This document shows, piece by piece, positions 11,302-21,848 of a stretch of 64,000 nucleotides of DNA. The translations under genes and the position numbers were made by a program. Source of the stretch: Primula veris (Eukaryota > Streptophyta > Magnoliopsida > Ericales > Primulaceae). The notes beneath the pieces were generated by a model, which saw nothing but the letters and a program-made list of their open reading frames with translations, ran no database searches and was not told the origin of the DNA. Each line of letters begins with the position of its first letter. Positions within the stretch are counted from its first letter, which is position 1. The DNA lies in NCBI GenBank assembly GCA_963682055.1, contig OY821747.1, positions 25,046,126 through 25,110,125 of the forward strand, read 5' to 3'.

Positions 11302-11760
11302 TCAAACACAATTTTTATCTTGCTCACCTTTGTAAGCTTTACTCATCGGATTTTGAGGACAATTTCTCCAATCGTGTGTAACAAGTTTATTACATCCCTT
11401 ACAATTTCTTTTAGCTTTGGACGTCTCAATTCCGCTTTTTAATCTTTCGTCGGTACCTTTTCTCCTACCCTTAGTTTGTGAGATGTTCGGATCCAAGAGT
11501 AAATTTTGACATGAGTCACTAGAATCTAAGTTATTATTTTCTTTGATTGCTAAAGGTGAGGGATCACTAACTTGTACGAGCTTTTGGAGCTTCTCGGATA
11601 AATCATTCATGCCTTCCATATAAATCTTGTAACCCTCGTATGATGGAGAAGCCAAACAAGCCAATTTGGTAGATTCTTGACACATATGTGCAAGCCTTAA
11701 CGTCTCTAATTCTTCTTTATCATCATCATACTCAAGAGATATCGATTCAACTCTTCTAAA
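11302..11760 (-). pseudogene. FAR1-related sequence (FRS) C-terminal fragment
   Basis: Minus-strand coding sequence is open from the inner edge of the right TIR (11760) to the stop at 11302, about 152 codons. It contains the FRS tail: a short helical segment, then DPNISQTKGRRKGTDERLKS and a zinc-knuckle-like CKGCNKLVTHDWRNCP. The FAR1 DNA-binding, MULE transposase core and SWIM domains are missing. The C-terminal piece begins directly at the TIR and reads inward. That is not how an intact mudrA-type gene is arranged, so it is either a captured fragment or a deletion remnant of the element's own transposase. Confidence 0.7.
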
Positions 11761-11873
11761 TTTGTCTGTATTAACTCAAACTAATCTGGACCATTGGATG
11801 TTAAATTAGATGAAGGGCTGTGATCTATGTGTAAACTTAGTGTGTTTTTATATGTGTCTACTGATCATGCCCT
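11761..11873 (-). repeat. Right TIR of the Mutator-like element
   Basis: Inverted copy of 1263-1375. Directly outside lies the 9-bp duplication TATATGTAT (11874-11882), within an AT microsatellite. Confidence 0.85.
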
Positions 11874-11882
11874 TATATGTAT

Positions 11883-13611
11883 ATATATATATATATATAC
11901 ATATATGTATATATATATATGTTAATGATTGAACAAGTCCAATTCTAAACACGAGACTTATTATTTTTTTCAGACTCGATTTATTAATAAATAAACAAAC
12001 ATAACATGAGTCTTTAATGAGCTAAACACGAGCTTGTTCAACCACGTCTCGGTTCATTCGCATCCCTGAGCTAATAGGGGTCCTTGGTTTCATTGATCCA
12101 TATTATAATATTAAATAACTTTAATTCTGAACAGGTTGTACAACACTAAATAATAATTAGATTAGATTGTTATTAAATGGGATAAAACTAAAACTAAGTC
12201 TTCGCCTTTGGTTTACGGTGCTTGATCAATATCTTAATTAGTTCCATTAATATATATGCATTAATTGGTTGTCGTAACATGGGCATTCTCAAGATATATA
12301 TATATATAGTAACCTTAAGGTTGGTTGAAAGTTACGCGCGCGATGCTTTCTAATTACTTTTCATTGACTTTGATTCACTTAAATAAGTTGGAAGAACCCA
12401 AAGACCGTGTCAACCTCGGATAAAAAAATCCAAATGAAAATAAAAAGAAACGAAAAAATCACATGTGCATATATTGTGGAAAATATTTCATGTATTTCCA
12501 TGCAAATAGGATTGGATCTGTAAAATCGAAGTGATCGAAAGGGGTGATATTTTATGTGATTTTTTTTTTTCGATAGAATGTGATTATAAAAAGACTGATG
12601 CCACTACTTTTGCATAGAAAAAACATTTAAAACAAAATCTTGATTAAAATTAAACTCGCAATTAATAACCTCATTCAATATCATCGCAAACTTAAATACC
12701 TTATTAACCCTGACTACAAAAAGACGAATTAATACGTACGCTTTACCGATGCCTCAGACGCTTTTTAACTTTTCCCAAATACATAAACATCCATGCACAC
12801 ATTTATTTATTTAGGGATGGGTTAGGTTCGAGATCCGACCCATAAACATGTAATTTGTATTCCGACCCGATTATTTTTGGAAGCGAAAAAAAAATTCCGA
12901 TACCGACAAAAATCGGGACCTGACTTTTTGGGGACCCGAATTTTCGGGATCCCGTAGGATCGGTATAAATTTATCCCGAATCTCCCAATATATCCTTTTT
13001 TATTTTACGACAATGTCATTTTTTATTAACAATTGTCATTTCAGAAGTATAAACATGTTATTAACACGAAACATAATTCTAGTTTAAAAATAACATTCAT
13101 AATAAATGAAAAAAGAAATTAACATGTGGTATAAAAATAGTGTGAAATTACAAATAATGAAGTAAATAAAAAAATAGATACGTTTTTTATCAGATTCTTT
13201 TAATATATAGTTTTATTCACACAAGTAACAATTATCATACTAAATGAGATACATTATCATTATAATTTTTATAATCGAAAAATAATGATCATTTATCTTT
13301 TTTGAAATAAAAATATAACTTTTTAATTTAATTATATTTTTTATTTTAATATTTTCATATATTCAAAACTACATATATATCTAATATATGAAATATAAAT
13401 GATTATATCTCATATGGTAGAGTGCTTATATTACATGGTAGAAGTACAAGATTCGATTCTCATCATTTGTATTTTTAATATAAATTAATTTACATTTTAA
13501 TGTTGAAAAAAAAACATGTTATATAATATAAATTATAAATTAATTAAAAAATCATGTCGGGTCAAAACACCCGACGAAATCAAAATTACCATCCGGCCCC
13601 GAAAGACATTT
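11883..13611. other. Intergenic, AT microsatellites and repeat debris
   Basis: No gene seen. (AT)n runs lie near 11880-11930. Around 12812-12980 and 13550-13640 there are GACCCG/CGGGTC-rich patches like those near the ends of plant hAT elements, but no matching termini or target duplication was found. Confidence 0.5.
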
Positions 13612-14144
13612 TCGGGTTGGGTCGGGATTTTTTCATATTGGGTTAATATTGAACCAACTTTAAAACTACTTTGCCTTAAAGTTTTAACAATTTCTTTTTC
13701 ATCTTGGGTTAAACGAGCACGTCGTGCTTGCCCTTGGAGGTAAGTTAGAGGTGGGTGGTTATGTTGTCCATTTTATACGTGACACATCCATTCACCATTA
13801 ACTACGTAACCTTTAATGAAAAATGGACAGTCTTTTTTCTTTGTACCTGATTTTACGGAAGATGGTTTCTTTTTTTCGTAAACCCCCGATTTATCACACA
13901 CAATATCAACATACGGTGTTCTGCTCCCATCACCCCCTCCAGACCTACGAATCGTAAGAATGAAACCCCAATTTCCAGCCACATCAGCAAGATCAGCAAG
14001 CATTTCATCCCTTATTTCCCAAGTCAATTCATCAACTTCAAAGTGCTCCGAATAATCAGTTAGCTCATCGTTTGAGCCACTGGATGAATTCGCATTGTTG
14101 TTGTTATTCCATTGGTTGTTGTCATAACCATAGTTGTAATTCAT
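13612..14144 (-). pseudogene. FAR1-type MULE transposase, N-terminal fragment
   Basis: Begins at ATG 14144 with an Asn-rich leader, then a FAR1-like WRKY-GCM1 zinc-finger region: TIRRSGGGDGSRTPYVDIVC, DCPFFIKG, NGEWMCHV. An in-frame TAA follows at 13773. Beyond it the same frame continues with NGQHNHPP, QGQARRARLTQDEKEIVKTL and FKVGSILTQ, as expected for this family, until about 13612, where homology ends in GACCCG-rich sequence. So this is a transposase N-terminus broken by one stop and a downstream truncation. With the palindromic repeats and the mobile-domain gene upstream of it, it suggests the remains of a larger Mutator element. Confidence 0.75.
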
Positions 14145-14275
14145 TTTCGAAAAGTGTTTGTTTGTATATTTTATTGGGGAGAAATGAGGATTTTTTTAGA
14201 GATTTCCGAAATGTGTTTGTGTTTGATTTTATGGTTTGTTAGAATAGGCAAAATTGAGTCATATTTATAGGGTAA

Positions 14276-14862
14276 GTTTACACTACAAACCGTAGATTAC
14301 TTTTACGGTTTGTAGTGAATTTTTGGTGTAGTCATTTCGAAACTTTAATAATGCATTGAGTAGTCATTTTCGGATAGGGTTGTCAAATCATAATAATTCA
14401 AAAGTGATAAGGTGTTGTCGGAATTATTTTGATAGATATGGTATCCAATGTAATTTACACTACAAACCGTATATTACTTTTACGGGTTGTAGTGTTTTTT
14501 TTGGAGTAGTCATTTCGAAACTTTAATAATGCATTGAGTAGTCATTTTCGGATAGGGTTGTCAACTCATAATAATTCAAAAGTAATAAAGTGTTGTCGGA
14601 TGCATTTGATGGAAATGGTATCCAATGTAATTTACACTACAAACCGTAGATTACTTTTACGGTTTGTAGTGTTTTTTTTTTTTACGTTGTTTACGGTGAT
14701 TCAGTGCAAAAAGTACATTCGTAAAACGTCGCTGCTAAAATCAGGGGTACAAACCGTACATTACTTTTACGGTTTGCACAAAATACATGCAAACCGTACA
14801 TTTAATGTACGGTTTGTATGAAATCTGTACAAACCGTACATTAAATGTACGGTTTGTATGTA
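14276..14862. repeat. Tandem ~178-bp repeat with ACAAACCGTA...TACGGTTTGT palindromes
   Basis: Two full tandem copies (from about 14276 and 14455) and the start of a third (from about 14634), each opening with a hairpin whose arms are CACTACAAACCGTA and TACGGTTTGTAGTG around a ~10-nt centre. Three shorter palindromes follow (14750-14859) with the same AAACCGTA arms but centres such as CATTTAATG. Related palindromes recur at 19645-19790 on the other side of the mobile-domain gene, so they look like subterminal repeats of one element. Confidence 0.8.
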
Positions 14863-14869
14863 TTTCAGA

Positions 14870-15367
14870 ATATTTAGGGTTTTTTAGGGTTTAGGGTTTA
14901 GGGTTTAGGGTTTAGGGTTTGTAATTTAGGGTTTAGGGTTTAGGGTTTTTAATATAGGGTTTAGGGTTTAGGGTTTGTAATTTAGGGTTTAGGGTTTATG
15001 GTTTGTAATTTAGGGTTTAGGGTTTAGGGGTTAGGGTTTGTAAATTAGGGTTTATGGTTTAGGGGTTAGGAGTTAGGGTTTGTAAATTAGGGTTTAGGGT
15101 TTACGGTTTAGATTTTAGGGTTTAGGGTAAGTGGTTTGTAATTTAGGGTTTAGGGTTTAGGGTTAGGGTTGTAATTTAGGGTTTAGGTTTTAGGGTTTAG
15201 AATTTAGGGTTTAGGGTTTAGGGTTTAGGGTTTGTAATTTAGGGTTTAGGGGTTAGGGCTTGTAATTTAGGGTTTAGGGTTTAGGGTTTAGGGTTTAGGG
15301 TTTAGGGTTTAGGGTTTAGGGTTTAGGGTTTAGGGTTTAGGGTTTAGGGTTTAGGGTTTAGGGTTTG
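14870..15367 (+). repeat. Interstitial telomere-type repeats (TTTAGGG)n
   Basis: About 500 bp of TTTAGGG, the standard plant telomere unit. The last ~100 bp is nearly perfect; the rest is broken by variants such as TTTGTAATTTAGGG and TTAGGAG. The G-rich strand runs 5'-3' on the plus strand. It lies between the transposase fragment and the mobile-domain gene, not at a chromosome end. Confidence 0.95.
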
Positions 15368-15583
15368 TAAAAACTCAATATTGGTCCTATCAATTAAAAT
15401 ACAGAATATTTTTTACCCTAAAACATACAAATCAAACATACGAATCAAATTAAACTTACGAATTTATAACGTACAAATCAAACATAGAAATCAAATTAAA
15501 CCTACGAATTTATAATATTCCAACCCTAGCTAATAATAAAACTGACAAATCAAACATAGAAATCAAATACAAAAACAGTGCAT

Positions 15584-17933
15584 TTATTTTTTTTTGTAAC
15601 GACTAAATGTTTTAAAGTTGGACATAGGGAGCATCTTTCCCGCCGATGTTAATCTATCGGATGACGGCTCAGCAGACTCTTCGATTTCGTTTAGCTCCGT
15701 ACGTCGTCTTTGTCGCTGCTGCGATTCTGGATGCGGCGCACGCTCGTGGGATGTAACTGTCAACCCTCGACTCCAACTGTCGGTTGACTGATGACTAGGA
15801 TGATGCTCGAACGGGACATCATCCTGAACGTAGCCCGACCCAGCAAAAGAAGCACGACGACCATGACCGCTTGAACTCGGACCCGGACCCTGATCTGTAG
15901 TCGGGGGTCGACCTCCACTGGTTCTTCTACCGCCGCTACTAGATTCGCCTTCCCCTCTGCCTCTTTCGTCGGGACGCCGACAACTTGCCGACCTAGTGTA
16001 ATTTCTTGGGTCGTAACGTAGGTCGTCATCACCATCGTCGTCGTCGTCGTCGTCATCGTCATCCTCCCCCTCCGACTGTTCATCAGCTGACCCATACGGA
16101 TTCATACCCAATTCAGCGAACTCCTTACGTAGTAAGTCCACGTCCGTTTTCATTTTCGCCCGTTTGAACGATTTGAAACTGCGGCGCAACATCGCTTTCT
16201 GTAAAAAAAAAACAATAAAAAACGATTTATTAGTATTGAAATATACATAAAAAGAAGTAACGATTTATTAGTAAAAAACGATTTAGTAGTTACCATTTTA
16301 TTGAAGACACCCGTATTCTCCCGGAAACCGTGAGGGGGCGGGGCAAGTTCAGGTGGGTTTATGAAGATGCGGGTCCGCTCTCTATACCATTTCATGTAAC
16401 CCGGTGACGTCCCCGTGCCATATTCGCCGTTAATAAGACGGGTGTGGCGGTCATTCCACACGACTATAAATTCTCCAGTTAGTAAAGGCCAGTCGTGTTT
16501 TTGCCCAATCCCATATCTTCTATCCTTGCCGTGACCCTGTCTTGGTTTCCAAATATACGTAGGGACCCGCTGCACAAAACCGAACTGCCTCATGAACCTG
16601 TCCGCGGGGTGGTACTCAATCTTCTCATTACAAATGAGAGGCACAGAACAATGCCACATATACCGGCCCCGCGTGCAGTATTCCGGATACTGATTAAGAT
16701 CCCCGTAAGGTTGCCACACTATCTGTAATCATCAAATTAGAATATATAAACAATGGTTTAAAAATAGACGAGTAATAAATTCTGCGAAGATAAGACCAAT
16801 GCAAACATATACAACATATAATACGTAAGTTACATATAATACGAAAATTATAATTTACCTGTTCAGGCGACATATTGTCAAACTGGTCACGTATGTGGAC
16901 CACATTATGTCCGTAGACATATGGCGTAAGGTTAGTTTGCCGCCACATCTTCCATCTGTAATATACAAACAAAAACCGATAAACAATAAATATAACCGGC
17001 AGCTAAGTAAATGATAGATGACACAATAATATAAAAAAGCAAATCCAATTCAAAAACTAAATAAATATCATACCTGTAACCGAGGGGGAACCTAGGCAAG
17101 CCCTCCGGTGGCTCGACATCTTCCGGCAGCTCTTCACACGGTCTAACCGGCAGTAGTCTGGTAATCGCCCACATATCCAGAAACATCACCGCCCCGCTTA
17201 CTCCGGTTGTCTTACAACGTACCACCCTGCATAGATTAGCCTCTAACCAGGCCAGAAGAGCTGATCCCCAACTATACTCAGCACATGTGTCAAAATCCTC
17301 CAGAAATGGCAGAGGCCAGAGTGGAATCTGATCACTGCTCTTATCCGAAAACACATGTGCAGCCAGTAATAATAGCATGGCAGCCCTAGACTGATATAGT
17401 AAACGCTCCTCACTAGGGTTGGGGGGTAATTCACCGAAGGTCTGTAACATCCAATCAAGTCTAACTGTCAGACAGTTTTGATCGACTTGATTGTCAGCCG
17501 GCCTAACACCCAACAAACTCTCCATCATAGCCAACCTGCTCGCCTTCGTGTCATTCTGCTCCGACCGGGTCACAGCAAGGCCATCCACCCTCAGACCGAG
17601 CATAATCTCTACATCCTGTAAAGATATCCCCAACTCTCCACCGACAAAATGGAACGTGTGCGACTCATCACGCCACCTATCAACTAAGGCTGTAACCAAG
17701 CCTCGGTCTACGGTATAATTACCTATACTGTAGATACCGAAAAAACCAGCCCTAATGATATTCTGAACTACCCTTTCAGGCGTCGGTATCTGCCAACTAT
17801 AATTATAAACCCTAATCTTATTGGCATCTCCTCTACCCGCTTCTCTGCCAGCATCCCAAGTCTGATTAGAAATGTGACCGGTCTGTCGTAAAATACCCAA
17901 CCTCCCTTTAATCTGTGGACCTGGGTCTGTCAT
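15584..17933 (-). CDS. Plant mobile domain (PMD) protein, MAIN/MAIL-like
   Basis: Four exons with consensus splice sites: 17074-17933, 16859-16955, 16294-16722 and 15584-16198. They join without a stop into 2001 bp, 666 residues. The start ATG at 17933 gives MTDPGPQIKGRLG; an earlier in-frame ATG exists but adds a hydrophobic stretch not expected here. Residues about 50-340 form the plant mobile domain (aminotransferase-like, as in MAIN, MAIL1 and the 'phosphatase 7 long form' proteins): GFFGIYSIGNYTVDRGLVTA, DVEIMLGLRVDGLAV, GSALLAWLEANLCR. The middle contains HNVVHIRDQFDNMSPEQ and WQPYGDLNQYPEYC. The tail is low complexity with an Asp/Glu run and Ser/Gly/Arg-rich sequence. PMD proteins take part in transposon silencing and genome stability, and many copies travel in Mutator elements. 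The flanking palindromes and FAR1-type fragment suggest that here; expression is unknown. Confidence 0.85.
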
Positions 17934-17989
17934 CCTAACTATGATAACCAAATATAACTCAATTAATGATAACCAAAAAAATGATAACA

Positions 17990-18975
17990 TAACCAATTAA
18001 TGATAACCAAACAATGATAACTCAATGATAACCAAACAATGATAACTCAATTATAACCAATTAATGATAACCAAACACACATTTTTTCATAAACCAAACA
18101 ATAATAATTAAATTTTTTTAATCATAACCAAACACACATTTTTTCATAAACCAAACAATAATAATTAAATTTTTTAATCATAACCAAACACACATTTTTT
18201 CATAAACCAAACAATAATAATTAAATTTTTTTAATCATAACCAAACACACATTTTTTCATAAACCAAACAATAATAATTCATTTTTTTAATCATAACCAA
18301 ACACACATTTTTTCATAAACCAAACAATAATAATTAAATTTTTTTAATCATAACCAAACACACATTTTTTCATAAACCAAACAATAATAATTAAATTTTT
18401 TAATCATAGCCAAACACACATTTTTTCATAAACCAAACAATAATAATTAAATTTTTTTAATCATAACCAAACACACATTTTTTCATAAACCAAACAATAA
18501 TAATTAAATTTTTTAATCATAACCAAACACACATTTTTTCATAAACCAAACAATAATAATTAAATTTTTTAATCATAACCAAACACACATTTTTTCATAA
18601 ACCAAACAATAATAATTAAATTTTTTAATCATAACCAAACACACATTTTTTCATAAACCAAACAATAATAATTAAATTTTTTTAATCATAACCAAACACA
18701 CATTTTTTCATAAACCAAACAATAATAATTCAATTTTTTAATCATAACCAAACACACATTTTTTCATAAACCAAACAATAATAATTCAATTTTTTAATCA
18801 TAACCAAACACACATTTTTTCATAAACCAAACAATAATAATTAAATTTTTTTAATCATAACCAAACACACATTTTTTCATAAACCAAACAATAATAATTC
18901 AATTTTTTTAATCATAACCAAACACATTTAATCATAACCAAACACATTTAATCATAAACCAAACAATAATAACTC
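17990..18975. repeat. 56-57 bp satellite upstream of the PMD gene
   Basis: About 15 head-to-tail copies of a unit containing AACCAAACACACATTTTTTC then ATAAACCAAACAATAATAAT, varying mainly in the length of a T-run. Shorter degenerate units (TGATAACCAAACAA) lie at the gene side (17942-18080). The array begins within 60 bp of the PMD start codon and so occupies its promoter or leader region. Confidence 0.93.
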
Positions 18976-19026
18976 AATTTTTTAATCATAACCAAACACA
19001 TTATCAACAATTCAAATTAACCAAAC

Positions 19027-19345
19027 AAAATAAAAAAACATGCAAAAATGGGACAAATATCAACAATTATTAAAATTTCTATAATTAATATAAACAAACA
19101 ACAAACAATTATATATAGCTAAGTGAATTATGGTTTTGCATATTTTATATATTTTTTCCTATTTTACAAATTAAAATTACAAAAAATAAAAAAACATGCA
19201 AAAATGGGACAAATATCAACAATAATTAAAATTTCTATAATTAATATAAACAAACAACAAACAATGATATATAGCTAAGTGAATTATGGATTTGCATATT
19301 TTATATATTTTTTCCTATTTTACAAATTTAAATTACACAAAATAC
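19027..19345. repeat. ~159-bp tandem duplication
   Basis: Two direct copies (about 19027-19185 and 19186-19345) sharing ATGCAAAAATGGGACAAATA and ATATATAGCTAAGTGAATTA, a few percent diverged. Between this and 19640 is AT-rich sequence with a duplicated GGGACTGACTGTGTAATT phrase and no gene. Confidence 0.85.
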
Positions 19346-19639
19346 ATAATAATTAGAGAATAAAAGATATACCCTTGAATTATGGATAAGTTTGATTGAT
19401 GATTTGGGGTTTTTTGTTAATAAAGTTGATAGTTAATGTGGTTGATTGATTTGGGTGATTTTTTGGGTTGAAAATTGGGGGTTTTTGAGAGAAAGAGAGA
19501 GAATGTAGTATAAAAAATGTTTTTTTTTTTAAAAAAACGTAAGTTTCTGTTTTTCAGGGACCTGCTGTGTAATTTTGGCACAGGGACTGACTGTGTAATT
19601 CTGAAAAGCAGGGACTGACTGTGTAATTTCTGCAGAAAT

Positions 19640-19797
19640 TACACAGACCGTAGATTAAATCTACGGTTTACAGTGATTCACTGTAAACCGTAGATTTAAT
19701 CTACGGTTTGTATTCATTTGATCCAAACCGTAGATTAAATCTACGGTTTACAGTGAATCACTGTAAACCGTAGATTTAATCTACGGTTTCAGCGTTT
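19640..19797. repeat. Palindromic AAACCGTAGATT repeats, right side of the PMD block
   Basis: Four tandem palindromes of the form AAACCGTAGATT with AATCTACGGTTT. Adjacent units are joined by the palindromic CAGTGATTCACTG or CAGTGAATCACTG, or by GTATTCATTTGATCC. The arm AAACCGTA is shared with 14276-14862. The likely role is as subterminal repeats of a Mutator-type element; no clean TIR terminus or target duplication was found. Confidence 0.8.
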
Positions 19798-20117
19798 TTA
19801 AAGAAAAAATGTAGTGTATTGAGAGCATCTCAAACGAGAACAACCTTATACAACTCCAATTCACAAAAAACAGTAAATGTATACATTTAGTATGAATCCA
19901 TAGAATCATAGTCCTAGCTAGTATCATTAATTTCATTTTAAAGTAAACAAAAAGACACTTAATTAACTCTACATTATTACTCATATTCCATGTATTCATT
20001 TAATATGACTTCATAGAACCATATATAGCCATTCTAATATTATTTTCATATTAAAGTATAAAGAAAACACTATAACCAAAAGTTCATTTACTATCAGTTT
20101 GGTTTTAGAAAACGGTC

Positions 20118-20212
20118 GTTAAAGTGAGTGTCGCTAAATTTTAGCAACAGAATAGCAACTAATTATGTTGCTAAACTATTGCTGAAATTTAGCGACACTT
20201 ACTTTACCTACA
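20118..20212. repeat. Foldback (MITE-like) sequence
   Basis: Arms TAAAGTGAGTGTCGCTAAAT and ATTTAGCGACACTTACTTTA (the second inverted, one mismatch) enclose a smaller TAGCAACA/TGTTGCTA stem. About 95 bp in all; no terminal duplication was confirmed. Confidence 0.6.
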
Positions 20213-21194
20213 ATTTTTAAAAAGTAAACTTTTAGTAAATAAATTTTTTCTTCTACTAAAAATTAAACAATTATACTTCTCAAAAAATAATAAATGACTA
20301 TAGATTATTACTCTTGTTCCATGTATACGTTTAATTAGTATGAATTCATGGAATCATATTGTTTGTAATACAAACGAAAATTAAAGAACCTTAAATAACT
20401 AGATCTGTTACACAAGAACAATAAATGAAAGTTGATTATTACCAGGGCAGACGGGGGATTATGCCACCAAAAATAACGTGTGTGTTTTTTCCGATTAAAA
20501 TTTTGATCAATTTGTTATATTTTATAAAAACATGTTTTTTTCTGAAAGATATAATATATTAGACCAGAAATTACTTTAGTTCAAACTATGTGGATGTTTA
20601 GTGTAATACTATAATACTGTTATTATTAAATAAAAAAACTAAGTAGCAAGATTCGAACCACTAAACCACTTGGCTACTAAAAATTTCATGACACTTATTG
20701 AACTATATATATAACTTTTGTTATAAATTGGGGCCTAAAATTAATCGGTTTTTGTGGGGCTTTAGCCTCTTTCCTCTTGAGCCTAGCCCAAAAATTGGCC
20801 CTTACGAAAGTGGGGGAGGACGAAGGGGTGCCATCGCCATTCCAAATTTAATTTATTTATTTTTATACATATAATTTTTTTAATTTGTAAATAAATATAT
20901 TTACAGCCCTCATTAATAGAAGTTAGTTCATTAGTATAATGGTAGAGTTGTTCAGTAACACACAATATGTCACGTGTTTGAATCTCCTTCCTTGCATTTT
21001 TTCGTTTAATTATTTTTTTAACACCACCCTCCAAAAATTAAGTTATGATTCCGGCACCGATTATTACTCCTATTCCATTATTCCATGCATACACATTTGG
21101 TATAATTTCATAGAATTAGAATTACAGTCCTAGACTGTAACGACCCGACCCCACGGACCGAACCGTCACGCCCGTATCAACAATATTGTCCGTT

Positions 21195-21267
21195 TTGGCA
21201 CAACTTCCCAGGGGGGTCACCCATCTTGGTACTACTCCAAGCTAAGCACGCTTAACTGTGGAGTTCC
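21195..21267 (-). other. 5S-rRNA-like segment in Cassandra LTR
   Basis: The minus strand reads GAACTCCACAGTTAAGCGTG and GTAGTACCAAGATGGGTGAC, close to the 3' two-thirds of plant 5S rRNA including the internal-promoter region. It is LTR sequence, not a functional 5S gene. Confidence 0.85.
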
Positions 21268-21775
21268 GTACTCGCTGTTGTGCCGCACGGCTTTAAAAGG
21301 CCTTGTTGATAGGAAATTGATCTTTAAGCTCATATACCACACGAGTACTCTCATATCTGGGCGATGTGGGACTGACGCACAACACCACACCACAGAATTT
21401 CCTTCCGGGAAATCTGGGTCGTCACAATCACCCTCCCTTTAGACACGACGTCCTCGTCGTACACGTCGTCCTTCAGGGGTCCACACACACGTGCTAGTCC
21501 CCACATTTTCGGCCAGATAGAGGCTCTAATACCACCTGTAACGATCCGGCCCCACGGACCGAACCGGCACCACAGAATTTCCTTCCGGGAAATCTGGGTC
21601 GTCACAATCACCCTCCCTTTAGACACGACGTCCTCGTCGTACACGTCGTCCTTCAGGAGTCCACACACACGTGCTAGTCCCCACATTTTCGGCCAGATAG
21701 AGGCTCTAATACCACCTGTAACGATCCGGCCCCACGGACCGAACCGTCACGCCCGTATCAACAATATTGTCCGCT

Positions 21776-21848
21776 TTGGCACAACTTTCCAGGGGGGTCA
21801 CCCATCCTGGTACTACTTCAAGCTAAGCACGCTTAACTGTGGAGTTCC
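21776..21848 (-). other. 5S-rRNA-like segment in Cassandra LTR (second copy)
   Basis: Same 5S-like sequence as in the left LTR with a few substitutions (for example TACCAGGATGGG in place of TACCAAGATGGG). Confidence 0.85.

Larger units (their letters stand above)
1263..11873. mobile_element. Mutator-like (Pack-MULE-type) element with captured gene fragments and a nested copia
   Basis: The ends at 1263-1375 and 11761-11873 are 113-bp inverted repeats that match almost base for base. The outermost bases differ slightly (GGGGCAGG on the left, AGGGCATG on the right read inward). Both sides are flanked by the 9-mer TATATGTAT (1254-1262 and 11874-11882). A 9-bp target duplication plus long TIRs is the hallmark of Mutator superfamily elements. 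Without the nested copia element and its 5-bp duplication the element is about 3.57 kb. Inside are an exon-like leader (1376-1542), MIP1-leucine-zipper/DUF547 exons (9337-10407, plus strand) and an FRS C-terminal fragment (11302-11760, minus strand). No complete transposase is present, so it would need one in trans. Caveat: the duplication lies in TA-rich sequence, which weakens it somewhat. Confidence 0.82.

Noticed and set aside
13405..13475. Second tRNA-like stretch (TATGGTAGAGTG and AGATTCGATTC)
   Set aside because: The cloverleaf cannot be completed and no SINE ends or duplication are visible.
12812..13640. GACCCG/CGGGTC-rich ends reminiscent of an hAT element (TAGGGATGG start)
   Set aside because: No matching inverted terminus and no 8-bp duplication could be found.
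14870..15367. True chromosome end
   Set aside because: Unique and gene sequence continues on both sides for tens of kilobases, so the array is interstitial.
20924..20990. tRNA-like A and B boxes (ATGGTAGAG and TGTTTGAATC)
   Set aside because: No acceptor or anticodon stems form; at best a worn tRNA-derived SINE fragment.
21195..21267. A genuine 5S rRNA gene
   Set aside because: The similarity is part of the Cassandra LTR, lacks the full 120-nt gene, and repeats in the other LTR.
21351..21686. Minus-strand 111-codon frame with an internal repeat
   Set aside because: It spans the duplicated Cassandra internal regions, which are non-coding.
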